The notes beneath the pieces are model-generated. The model was given only the letters and a program-made list of their open reading frames with translations, ran no database searches and was not told where the DNA came from. From a virus, in IMG/VR virus record IMGVR_UViG_3300025446_000032, positions 1 to 26,774 of that record: a DNA stretch of 26,774 nt; one strand, 5' to 3'. Position numbers and translations under genes: made by a program. This document shows positions 14,957-21,038 of the stretch, piece by piece (within the stretch, counting starts at the first letter, position 1; every line of letters starts with the position of its first letter).

Positions 14957-15189
14957 GCTTCCTCCTCTGCCAGAATCGCGCGGGCCGCCAGCAGCGCGTT
15001 GGCCTGTCTCTTTGTACGTGGCGGCGGGAAACGAAACGCAAGCTCTCGCAGCACGCCCTTGACCCGCTTCATCTCGCGGACGACTTCGGCGTATTCGCAA
15101 TACTTCCCATCATCAGTCACTTCGCAGAGGATGGAACTCATCATGTTTACGTCCAACTCTGCGGACCTGATATGCAATCGCTGAATCAT
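14953..15189 (-). CDS. Unknown small phage protein, 78 aa
   Basis: The ATG at 15189 (MIQRLHIRSAELDVNMMS) is preceded by GAGG with a 6-7 base gap; a TTG at 15201 would overlap the previous gene slightly. The product is helical with YCEYAEVVREMKRVKGVLRE and a basic Pro-rich turn (RFPPPRTKRQ) before a final Ala-rich helix. No motif is recognised. It is linked to the next gene by ATGA. Confidence 0.55.
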   Translation of the reverse strand: MIQRLHIRSAELDVNMMSSILCEVTDDGKYCEYAEVVREMKRVKGVLRELAFRFPPPRTKRQANALLAARAILAEEEA

Positions 15190-15197
15190 TCTGAGCC

Positions 15198-15398
15198 TCA
15201 ATTCTTTCCTCGCGGCATGGTGATTTCAATGGTCGCGTCGCCGCTGCTCCAAATATGAAGCTCACGCTTTCCAGAGTACGCCATCCGCAGAACAGCGCGT
15301 TCCAATTCATTCTCAGGAGTCAACTCGATGTTGACATACGGCGATCTGCCATAGCCCCGCATCTCCCGATTGCCGCTTGATTTAATTTCTGCCTTCAT
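15198..15398 (-). CDS. Unknown small phage protein, 66 aa
   Basis: This short protein is mostly beta: YVNIELTPENELERAVLRMA then KRELHIWSSGDATIEITMPR. That suggests a small barrel or sandwich, with no catalytic or metal motif. The ATG at 15398 follows GAGAG and overlaps the upstream stop as ATGA. I do not recognise it. Confidence 0.55.
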   Translation of the reverse strand: MKAEIKSSGNREMRGYGRSPYVNIELTPENELERAVLRMAYSGKRELHIWSSGDATIEITMPRGKN

Positions 15399-15853
15399 TT
15401 GCTCTCTCCCTCGGCCCGTGGCTCCGCCTCATTGTGAACGAAAAAATAACTATCGTCGTCCCGATACTCCTTCTTTGGATTGCACCAGCATTCAGGAACC
15501 AGGCAGTGATTTTTACCGTAAGTTGGAATCAAGTGATCGACTGATCCGTGTTCATCGCGCCACCTGACCAGAATCCAACCGTGCGCCGCGGCCTCTTCCG
15601 GCGTCGGAACATACTCGTCGTCAACCTGGTGCCCGTCAGAGAAACAAAGCGGCGCCTTCGCTTTGTAGCACTCATTGTCGGCGATGAAGAACTTGATGTA
15701 CTGGCCGTTCTCAAACATGAGCTGGATGAAGGAGTCGGCATCCGGATCGGCGAGTTCACCAACCTCGTTCTGTGTGATCTCCAGCAGACGCTGGCCGATG
15801 AAGAATCCGAGGATCTCGCGGATGTTGACTTCGACATCAGGTTTGTCGGTCAT
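15395..15853 (-). CDS. Unknown phage protein with C-terminal Cys/His motif, 152 aa
   Basis: The ATG at 15853 forms an ATGA overlap with the previous gene. The N-terminal half is alpha/beta (LLEITQNEVGELADPDADSF then IQLMFENGQYIKFFIADNEC) and resembles a small regulatory-domain fold. The C-terminal half has VRWRDEHGSVDHLIPTYGKN followed by H-C-L-V-P-E-C-W-C-N-P, a combination I recall from phage genes of unknown function and a possible metal site. The acidic C-terminus is EAEPRAEGESK. It is in the leftward operon. Confidence 0.6.
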   Translation of the reverse strand: MTDKPDVEVNIREILGFFIGQRLLEITQNEVGELADPDADSFIQLMFENGQYIKFFIADNECYKAKAPLCFSDGHQVDDEYVPTPEEAAAHGWILVRWRDEHGSVDHLIPTYGKNHCLVPECWCNPKKEYRDDDSYFFVHNEAEPRAEGESK

Positions 15854-16083
15854 TCGACTATCCTCTTGAGAAGTCCCATTGCGCCGGCGTGAAGCCAGAA
15901 CAGGAATCCGTTCACCATCCATGAACTCTGCTCCAACGTGAGACCGTTGTCGAGCGAGAACTGGCTCTCATCATCCTTCTCCGGCTTGAGGGTGTAGATG
16001 ATAAGAATCTTGTCGATCTCTTCCGCGCGCGCCGCAATAGTCGCGGCCAGGTCCACGATACTTTCGATGTGCTCGGAGTTCAT
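15850..16083 (-). CDS. Unknown small phage protein, 77 aa
   Basis: The ATG at 16083 overlaps the pseudo-receiver stop as ATGA and follows AAGGGG. It reads as helix (SIVDLAATIAARAEEI), two strands (KILIIYTLKPEKDDESQF), then an amphipathic helix (QSSWMVNGFLFWLHAGAMGL). The same order is seen in the C-terminal domain of the 228-residue protein at 7619-8305, suggesting a shared small fold. No function is known to me. Confidence 0.6.
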   Translation of the reverse strand: MNSEHIESIVDLAATIAARAEEIDKILIIYTLKPEKDDESQFSLDNGLTLEQSSWMVNGFLFWLHAGAMGLLKRIVE

Positions 16084-16472
16084 GCGACCCCTTTCCTGCG
16101 ATGCGAACCTGGCTTTGGTCCCCGCTTGCGCGCGCACATTACCTTGATGCGCTCCAGCAATTCGACCATCGACGGCCGGAAAAGGCAAACGTCAGGCGCC
16201 TGGGTCAATGGCAATCCGCCGGCTTTCTCTGAGAGTACGATCGACGGCGTGCGCGGACAGATTTGCTTGGCGCTGGCCAGCATATCGTCCAGGTTCTCTA
16301 CGGGGCACTGGCAGAGCAAAAGGTCAAAGCCCAGGTCGGGGAGAACTTTGATCGCGCTTTGCGCTGTCTCCTCGGCAATGACTCTGTATCTGTTAGTGGT
16401 AAGCGCATACTTTAATACACCAAGATTCTCGGTGTTATTGCCTACCAGCAGGATGAGTTTCTTCGGCCTCAC
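16080..16472 (-). CDS. Degenerate response-regulator receiver-like protein, 130 aa
   Basis: The start is GTG at 16472 in a GTGA overlap. The protein reads as a CheY-like alpha/beta domain: KKLILLVGNN, YALTTNRYRVIAEE, LGFDLLLCQCP, RTPSIVLSE, APDVCLFRP, then a helix and a basic RKRGPKPGSHRRKG tail. The acidic pair after strand 1 is replaced by Gly-Asn-Asn, there is no phosphoacceptor Asp in the D-L-L-L-C-Q-C-P strand, and the conserved Lys is Arg. It therefore cannot be a normal phosphorylated switch. Receiver-like proteins with such basic tails occur in Acidobacteriota mobile DNA as I recall. It may act as a decoy or structural regulator. Confidence 0.7.
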   Translation of the reverse strand: MRPKKLILLVGNNTENLGVLKYALTTNRYRVIAEETAQSAIKVLPDLGFDLLLCQCPVENLDDMLASAKQICPRTPSIVLSEKAGGLPLTQAPDVCLFRPSMVELLERIKVMCARKRGPKPGSHRRKGVA

Positions 16473-16639
16473 GCGGCCTTCTTGTGCAGCGGGTAGTCTT
16501 GCGGAAATCCGCACTGGGCGCAGCCATTGTGACAAGGCTTTCCCATCGTCACAAACTGATGAGCATCCGCGGGTTCGACAACCGGAGGCGGAAAGCGCCA
16601 GCCGCTGAAAGTGAATATCGGCTTCGTGTTGGTTTGCAT
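16469..16639 (-). CDS. Small Cys-containing phage protein, 56 aa
   Basis: AGGAGG lies five bases before the ATG at 16639, an ideal ribosome site, and a promoter is directly upstream. The product starts MQTNTKPIFTFSGWRFPPPV and carries C-H-N-G-C-A-Q-C with a trailing His, which could hold a metal, then a Lys-Lys-Ala-Ala end. It is the first gene behind the internal promoter of the leftward operon. No family is known to me. Confidence 0.65.
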   Translation of the reverse strand: MQTNTKPIFTFSGWRFPPPVVEPADAHQFVTMGKPCHNGCAQCGFPQDYPLHKKAA

Positions 16640-16656
16640 GGCAACCTCCTGAATGC

Positions 16657-16685
16657 ATACTACGCATATTTGCGGAAAATAGCAA
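16657..16685 (-). promoter_or_regulatory. Internal leftward promoter of the accessory operon
   Basis: On the complement, TTGCTA (16685-16680) and TAGTAT (16662-16657) are separated by 17 bases, just upstream of the AGGAGG of the 56-residue gene. The spacer holds CGCAAATATGCG (16674-16663), a GCAA-N4-GCG element with dyad symmetry, touching the -10. Confidence 0.6.
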
Positions 16686-16688
16686 GCG

Positions 16689-17054
16689 TTATTTTTCAAC
16701 ATACACGCGGCTGGTCCAGATGGCGTGGAGGTTACCGTTCTTCTCCGGCCGTATGCTTCGCGCGAATCGATCTGTCCTCGCCAGTATCCCCATCTGGGCT
16801 CCGCGTTTCATTGCCGGGCCGATCGCGGCCAGGTTATGCGTCTCGGGCGGATTGGGCAGCGTCTCTATCTCGGCGAGCACGTCGTCGCTGGTGATCTCCG
16901 CTTTTTTGCGCGCCGCGGCCAATACGCAGCCGTCGAACACGTGGCGCCAGCGCTGGTTCGCGTTTTCGTCCGCCTGCTTCATGCCGTCATAGATCCGCGC
17001 CTGGGCTGCCGGCGGAAGACGCTGGGTGAAATCCAGAGCGTATTGCTGCATCAT
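16689..17054 (-). CDS. Conserved phage protein, 121 aa
   Basis: The protein runs MMQQYALDFTQRLPPAAQAR, a helical middle, ARKKAEITSDDVLAEIETLP, then NPPETHNLAAIGPAMKRGAQ with MGILARTDRFARSIRPEKNG and NLHAIWTSRVY. I recall this last pattern from a common phage family of small winged-helix-like proteins whose role is unsettled. GGAGG lies five bases before the ATG at 17054, and the start overlaps the upstream gene as ATGA. It lies at the promoter-proximal side of the leftward accessory operon. Confidence 0.7.
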   Translation of the reverse strand: MMQQYALDFTQRLPPAAQARIYDGMKQADENANQRWRHVFDGCVLAAARKKAEITSDDVLAEIETLPNPPETHNLAAIGPAMKRGAQMGILARTDRFARSIRPEKNGNLHAIWTSRVYVEK

Positions 17055-17248
17055 TGAGCCCTCCGTGGCTCATACTCCACCGCCCGCTCACGCCAGTCTG
17101 CGCAATGCGCAATCCGAGCATGTTCCTCGTTGTCTTTCGCTACAAGTTTCTCCGCCGTCGCCTGTTTCAACTTAAAGCCGACCACCTGCAACGGCCGCCA
17201 AGTCCGCCCCGCGTCTTCGCTCCGCTCGATAATCCAGATGGAAGTCAT
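17051..17248 (-). CDS. Small phage protein, 65 aa
   Basis: It begins [20 protein letters not shown] with a short basic/helical middle (FKLKQATAEKLVAKDNEEHA) and ends in Arg/Glu-rich sequence. The start shares a base with the methyltransferase C-half stop (TAATG), so it is translated directly after it, and it is joined to the next gene by ATGA. It might act with the methyltransferase, but no evidence beyond position supports that. Confidence 0.6.
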   Translation of the reverse strand: MTSIWIIERSEDAGRTWRPLQVVGFKLKQATAEKLVAKDNEEHARIAHCADWRERAVEYEPRRAQ

Positions 17249-18669
17249 TAGATCACCTCAATCTCATTCAGCAGTGGCGCAGCCTCGCGGATGCGTTTCT
17301 CGGCCATTGCTGCATAGACCGGGTTCAACTCGATTCCAATGAACTCGCGGCCATACCGCAGCGCCACCACGCCGGTTGTACCACTGCCGCTGAAAGGGTC
17401 GAGCACCGTGCCCGCCGGTTCAATCGGGCAGTGACAGGACTTTTCGGCTGGCTTGATGTGCCCATATCCCAACAAGAGGTCCAGCAAATCCGATGGAAGG
17501 GGCCGTGCGCCGGAAAGGTCAGTGCGAATGTAATGGGCGAACGCCGGGCCGCAAAGTGCTGCAATCTTTTCCCGGTTAGGGTGAGTGCGCAGTTGCTCGG
17601 CATATTGCCGCTGCTCATACCGTGTGATCGGGCGCGTTCCTTCGTCGGAACGGCGAGGCCGTGACATGCCAGCGCGTCCGATTTCCAGCGTAGGGTCATC
17701 TATCGGCCCTGACCCGGTGGGAGTTTCAATGACCTCGCAACAGTTGCAACGCTTGCCGGCAGGCGGGCAGCCTGCCAGAATGCACGGCACGATCAACTCT
17801 TCAGGGAAGGTGGCGAAGTGGGCTTCCTTGTACGGCTGTGTGGCGACGGTCCAGACATCACGCTTGTTGCGGGTCTCCCAAGGCACATCGGCAATCTTCA
17901 TCAACCCCGCAGCAGTGCGATGCTCCTCGCTGTCGCTGCCCTCATATTCAGTCACCAATTTATGCGACTTGTTGCCTGCGGTTCGAGGCTTATTGGACGA
18001 CCGGCCAAGCTGATGCTCCGCCGTCTTCCCATTGTTGAACTTGTTGCCTTTGAAACTGCGTGGCTCGCCCCCATGCTGCTGATCTTCTGGCCGTCCGTCT
18101 AATTCCCATGCGCCCTTGCTGGTGTATGGACGCCGCGGATCGCAAGTTGCTGAAGGCTCTTTGATGGCATCGAAATCAAAGTAGTAACGTGGCGACTTGG
18201 TTAATAGAAACAGGTACTCGTGGCTCTTGGTGCAGCGATCGGTGACGCTCTCCGGCATCGGGTTCGGTTTGGCCCAGATAATGTCCTGGCGCAGATACCA
18301 GCCGTCGGCGCGCAGAGCAAAGGCCAGCATCCATGGGATGCCTACTAGGTCTTTAGGTTTAATTGTTTCATGCCGTCCATCTGAGGGGCGTTTGCTCATT
18401 TGAACAGTTCCACCAGATTGAACATAACCTCTTGCTTCAGCGGTTGCTCGTGCCTTACTGCTTCCGTTTTCTCCTTTTCCTCCCCAATAGGAATCTCCGA
18501 TATTAAGCCATAAAGTTCCGTCACTCCGCAGAACTCGTCGCACCTCACGAAAGACCGCAACCATGCGACAGACGTAGCACTCTCCACACTCCGCCGGCTC
18601 AAAAAACTGCTTCAAATCGGCAGGAATTTCATGCTTGCCAACAAGTACATCTCGGCCTAGAATCTTCAT
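17248..18669 (-). CDS. DNA methyltransferase, C-terminal part split off by an HNH gene
   Basis: The 473-residue ORF contains [40 protein letters not shown] and, near the end, [20 protein letters not shown] with [19 protein letters not shown], the SAM-binding motif of beta-class DNA methyltransferases. The catalytic TSPPYW motif is absent and lies in a separate ORF upstream (19207-19665). The two ORFs read in the same frame number, with an antisense HNH gene between them. A CGECYVC pair near the start may bind zinc. The ATG at 18669 has only AGGGG at long spacing, so translation may be weak. A trans-complementing split enzyme is possible, as is loss of function. Confidence 0.8.
   Translation of the reverse strand: MKILGRDVLVGKHEIPADLKQFFEPAECGECYVCRMVAVFREVRRVLRSDGTLWLNIGDSYWGGKGENGSSKARATAEARGYVQSGGTVQMSKRPSDGRHETIKPKDLVGIPWMLAFALRADGWYLRQDIIWAKPNPMPESVTDRCTKSHEYLFLLTKSPRYYFDFDAIKEPSATCDPRRPYTSKGAWELDGRPEDQQHGGEPRSFKGNKFNNGKTAEHQLGRSSNKPRTAGNKSHKLVTEYEGSDSEEHRTAAGLMKIADVPWETRNKRDVWTVATQPYKEAHFATFPEELIVPCILAGCPPAGKRCNCCEVIETPTGSGPIDDPTLEIGRAGMSRPRRSDEGTRPITRYEQRQYAEQLRTHPNREKIAALCGPAFAHYIRTDLSGARPLPSDLLDLLLGYGHIKPAEKSCHCPIEPAGTVLDPFSGSGTTGVVALRYGREFIGIELNPVYAAMAEKRIREAAPLLNEIEVI
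18635..18663 (+). promoter_or_regulatory. Promoter for the antisense HNH gene
   Basis: TTGCCA (18635-18640) and TAGAAT (18658-18663) are separated by exactly 17 bases. The ATG at 18672 lies nine bases after the -10, so a leaderless or near-leaderless mRNA is expected, and no Shine-Dalgarno site is present. The promoter lies inside the 5-prime end of the methyltransferase C-half, on the opposite strand. Confidence 0.5.
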
Positions 18670-18671
18670 AG

Positions 18672-19319
18672 ATGAAAACCCCTAGAATATGTGAGCAGTG
18701 TGGTAATGAATACCAGAAACGCGGTCTTCGCTTTTGCAGCAACTCCTGCCGTGTGACATTCGTCAACCTGCACAACAATGTGGCTAAACGCCCAGAGGTA
18801 CGGTCCAAGATTGCGGCAGCGGCTCGCGCCAGCAGTCGGCAAGCTCAGTTGATGACCCCGGCTGCCCGCGAGAAGGCTGTCAAGGCGATTGGGGAAGCTC
18901 TGCGCAACAGGCCACTTACGCCTGAGCATAGGGCCGCTATCGGGAGAGGATCGAAACTCGCGGGATGTAGACCGCCCAGGAATCTGCACCTGGTTGGACC
19001 GACACACCCGAACTGGAAGGGCGGAACTTCCACGCTCCGAAACGCTGATTTCAAAAATCCAGCATACAAGGCTTTTCGAGCAGCAGTGCTGGAACAAGAC
19101 GATTGGACCTGCCAAAAGTGCGGTAAGCGTGGCGGTAGGCTCCATGTTCACCACATCAAATCGTGGGCTGAATTCCCCGACTTGCGTTACGACCCCGCGA
19201 ATGGCTCTACTCGTTGCCATGCTTGTCACCATGCGGAGCACCGGGGGCAGCCACGCCCAAAAGGCGCTGGACCACGTACACTCGCTGCTCGTCTGTTAAA
19301 TCCCGCCGTAGTCGCATAA
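18672..19319 (+). CDS. HNH endonuclease inserted antisense in a methyltransferase
   Basis: The 215-residue ORF has an N-terminal zinc knuckle (ICEQCGNEY with FCSNSC), a helical Arg/Ala-rich linker, [10 protein letters not shown], and a C-terminal HNH core. The core is [20 protein letters not shown] followed by [13 protein letters not shown]. It resembles phage homing endonucleases and shares the GPT-x-P-x-W-K-G-G linker with the intein-encoded one. It starts two bases from the divergent methyltransferase C-half ATG. The last 24 residues or so overlap the methyltransferase N-half antisense and look like a shadow tail, so the inserted DNA is about 590 bases. It probably cleaves intact methyltransferase alleles. 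Confidence 0.8.
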   Translation: MKTPRICEQCGNEYQKRGLRFCSNSCRVTFVNLHNNVAKRPEVRSKIAAAARASSRQAQLMTPAAREKAVKAIGEALRNRPLTPEHRAAIGRGSKLAGCRPPRNLHLVGPTHPNWKGGTSTLRNADFKNPAYKAFRAAVLEQDDWTCQKCGKRGGRLHVHHIKSWAEFPDLRYDPANGSTRCHACHHAEHRGQPRPKGAGPRTLAARLLNPAVVA

Positions 19320-19665
19320 GCCCATGCGCCCCACAACTCGGCGTCTTTTCGAGACCGATCTGCCGGTCGACACGGACGGCACCGCATTTGCCGCAAACGT
19401 CCTTAAAGTTCGCCCCGGCCCCCGCAATCAACGTGCGATTCTGCGCGTAGCTATCGGTCTCGACCGGACGACCGTCGCCGTGCGGGATCTGGCGACGCTC
19501 GCCGTTCGCGCGATGGTCACATCCGACGGAGCCGCCCTCCCACTCAGCCGTCCCGTAATCGCGCAAGCCCCAGTAGGGTGGGCTGGTCACCACGCATTGG
19601 ACGGCCTCATCCGGCAGGCCGCGTAGCCGCTCCAGCGCATCGCCAATCAGGATTATTGCTTTCAT
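19207..19665 (-). CDS. DNA methyltransferase, N-terminal catalytic part (split)
   Basis: The ORF begins MKAIILIGDALERLRGLPDE with CVVTSPPYWGLRDYG, catalytic motif IV of a beta-class enzyme. It then has a probable zinc site, CGKCGAVRVDRQ with SCGAHG, and [18 protein letters not shown]. From about 19257 downward it runs into the antisense HNH gene and stops after a meaningless tail (PHGDKHGNE). The SAM motif is in the ORF at 17248-18669. Joined across the insert the two would make a normal enzyme. The ATG at 19665 follows AAGG with a 5-base gap and a good promoter lies upstream. Confidence 0.78.
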   Translation of the reverse strand: MKAIILIGDALERLRGLPDEAVQCVVTSPPYWGLRDYGTAEWEGGSVGCDHRANGERRQIPHGDGRPVETDSYAQNRTLIAGAGANFKDVCGKCGAVRVDRQIGLEKTPSCGAHGLMRLRRDLTDEQRVYVVQRLLGVAAPGAPHGDKHGNE

Positions 19666-19682
19666 CACTACCTTCCAAATTC

Positions 19683-19711
19683 ACACTACGCGCTTTTGCA
19701 GAAACATTCAA
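19683..19711 (-). promoter_or_regulatory. Main leftward promoter of the accessory operon
   Basis: On the complement, TTGAAT (19711-19706) and TAGTGT (19688-19683) are separated by 17 bases, ahead of the methyltransferase N-half. The spacer reads TTTCTGCAAAAGCGCG, matching the 16657-16685 promoter at 12 of 17 spacer positions. A separate CGCAAATATGC copy lies upstream at 19739-19749. Confidence 0.6.
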
Positions 19712-19730
19712 GAAAATAATAACGCTAATT

Positions 19731-20101
19731 TGTGGATACGCAAATATGCAGAAGCGCGGAGGGGAGCCGAGAAATTTGTATGGGAACGGTTGGTCGTGGG
19801 TCGTGGGCGTGCGGTCGAGGGCACCCCCTGGGCGCGCGTTGGGCGCGGGGCGGGTTGCACGGAGCGTCGAGCGGCGGCCGGGGCGGGCCTGGCTGGCCGC
19901 GCAAGGCGGGGGCGCGCGCTCCACAAACGGGGCCGACGGCAGAAAAAACACCTTCCCCGCTCTATTTTCGCTGTAATCTCTCTATCTACAAGGGAATCTA
20001 CTACATACGGCGCTCTCCGCTCTCTCATGTGTTGAGCCTATACACAAGGGGCGTGTTGTATCAATATATATGGTGGTAGTTTGGGAACATCGGCGAGATG
20101 A
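19731..20101. other. Non-coding GC-rich, G-run region (possible origin or regulatory zone)
   Basis: No convincing gene lies here; frames on both strands give Arg/Ala/Gly-rich sequence without ribosome sites. From about 19790 to 19935 the plus strand has many G runs (for example GGTCGTGGGTCGTGGGCG and GGGGCGGG), a strong strand bias. A DnaA-box-like TGTGGATAC (19731-19739, one mismatch) is at the left edge. The right part (19940-20100) turns pyrimidine- and AT-richer, with ATATATAT-like sequence near 20063. No terminator or tRNA was found. Confidence 0.5.
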
Positions 20102-20611
20102 TTACCGGCGCGGCGGGTTGCACTCCGGGCAGGAAAGCCAGTTGACCCAATCGTGCGGGCAGCGCGCACCAAACGTATGGGGCGTGCTGAGCGACTTCAC
20201 GACCTGAGCGAAGCGAGACGGTGCGCCGGCAGGGTTGGACGGCCGCACGACCGATTGATCAGAGCGAACACATGAGACCTGGACACCAACAGGGATCGGA
20301 ACCGGCGGAAGGCTAGAGGCTGGCTGCACCAGATCGGCAGGCGAGACGGCAGGGACCGGCGAAGCCTTGAGAGTACGCGTAGCTTTGCCGCGCCGTGGAA
20401 AACTGGACTGACTAGGGCGCGCCGAGGTGGGCGAGCTTACCTCTACCTGGCGCGGCTGCTCGACTTGAGGCGCGGGCTGGACCTGAGACCGATTCCATTT
20501 GATCGACTTGCAGCGCGCACATCGACGGACGGCGGAAGGATCGCCGACAGGTAACCACCGATGGCCGCAACCCGGAACCTCACAGACACATATCCTGGCC
20601 CACTCAATCAT
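20102..20611 (-). CDS. Zinc-ribbon protein with Pro/Ser linker, 169 aa
   Basis: The N-terminus reads MIEWARICVCEVPGCGHRWL followed by R-C-A-R-C-K-S, a four-Cys zinc ribbon of a type common in phage and bacterial small proteins. A long Pro/Ser/Val/Gln-rich stretch that should be disordered follows. The C-terminus has C-P-H-D-W-V-N-W-L-S-C-P-E-C, a second metal site. This looks like a DNA- or RNA-binding regulator with two fingers on a flexible linker. It is a single-gene leftward unit with its own promoter and an inverted-repeat operator at the -10, and the predicted mRNA begins at the ATG. An in-frame GTG 15 bases upstream is less likely. Confidence 0.7.
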   Translation of the reverse strand: MIEWARICVCEVPGCGHRWLPVGDPSAVRRCARCKSIKWNRSQVQPAPQVEQPRQVEVSSPTSARPSQSSFPRRGKATRTLKASPVPAVSPADLVQPASSLPPVPIPVGVQVSCVRSDQSVVRPSNPAGAPSRFAQVVKSLSTPHTFGARCPHDWVNWLSCPECNPPRR

Positions 20612-20614
20612 GAC

Positions 20615-20642
20615 CCAATAGTACACCGCTTTGCACTATTGG
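20615..20642. promoter_or_regulatory. Inverted-repeat operator over the zinc-ribbon gene promoter
   Basis: CCAATAGT (20615-20622) and ACTATTGG (20635-20642) are a perfect 8-bp inverted repeat with a 12-base spacer, 20 bases centre to centre, or two helical turns. One arm covers the -10 box and the other lies at the inner edge of the -35 box. Confidence 0.6.
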
Positions 20643-20647
20643 TACAA
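20618..20647 (-). promoter_or_regulatory. Leftward promoter of the zinc-ribbon gene
   Basis: On the complement, TTGTAC (20647-20642) and TACTAT (20623-20618) are 18 bases apart; six bases later comes the ATG at 20611, so the mRNA should be leaderless. GCAAAGCGGTG in the spacer abuts the -10, the fourth copy of the GCAA-N4-GYG element. Confidence 0.6.
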
Positions 20648-20814
20648 ACAGCAAAACAGCCATGCTAGAGCCTGTCCGAGTCTCCGCCGGACGCTCCTAG
20701 AGGCTGCCAGAGGCCGGATTCCGGCTAGATTTGGGCTTGCGCGAGCAGAGACCCTCAACTTCCCGCGCGCCATTTTCCCCACTTTTCCGCCGTCAGACCG
20801 ACAATGACCGATGG

Positions 20815-20837
20815 CAAGTAGACTTTCCATCTACTTG
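20815..20837. repeat. Perfect inverted repeat
   Basis: CAAGTAGA, a 7-base loop and TCTACTTG form an exact 8-bp dyad. No T-run follows on either strand, so an operator or origin element is more likely than a terminator. Confidence 0.65.
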
Positions 20838-20904
20838 TAACCTGACTACGGCAAACGGTACAGAAGATCGGCCAAAACAGGGTAAAAGCGCCTTCATTAT
20901 TTTC

Positions 20905-20913
20905 TGTGGATAA
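20905..20913 (-). promoter_or_regulatory. DnaA box
   Basis: TGTGGATAA, the exact complement of the consensus TTATCCACA, lies in AT-rich sequence between the two divergent transcription units. A second site with one mismatch is at 19731-19739. Confidence 0.45.
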
Positions 20914-20952
20914 CTCTGGAAGTGTGCGTCATTATTGGTTGAAAGATTTCTC

Positions 20953-20982
20953 TTGACATCATGCTTGCTATAAGAGTATAGG
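20953..20982 (+). promoter_or_regulatory. Promoter of the rightward small-gene operon
   Basis: A perfect TTGACA (20953-20958) is followed after 17-18 bases by GTATAG/TATAGG (20976-20982). It lies about 57 bases before the first gene. Its short leader contains a hairpin (21014-21028: GGCTCT-ACC-AGAGCC) directly before the GGGAG ribosome site, which could affect translation. Confidence 0.6.
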
Positions 20983-21038
20983 TTATTCAGTGACCTGTGG
21001 TATGGGTTATAGAGGCTCTACCAGAGCCGGGAGCTAAG

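Larger units (their letters stand above)
20648..20952. other. Intergenic zone between divergent genes with hairpins
   Basis: No convincing gene is seen. The stretch holds GTCCG/CGGAC and GCCGG/CCGGC short palindromes near 20673-20730, a perfect 8-bp inverted repeat with 7-base loop (20815-20837) and a DnaA box (20905-20913). A short pyrimidine/GC-rich patch is followed by AT-rich sequence (20890-20950). The order is compatible with an origin or a control region for the rightward operon. Confidence 0.5.

Noticed and set aside
18666-19241. Minus-strand frame opposite the HNH gene
   Set aside because: It is not in the methyltransferase frame, resembles no protein, and the HNH motifs are on the plus strand.
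19730-20079. Overlapping Arg/Gly/Ala-rich frames on both strands
   Set aside because: They have no ribosome site, no motif, and arise from GC-rich sequence with few stops.
20636-20913. Short frames on both strands between the divergent genes
   Set aside because: No ribosome sites, Arg/Ala-rich composition, and the region contains palindromes and a DnaA box.
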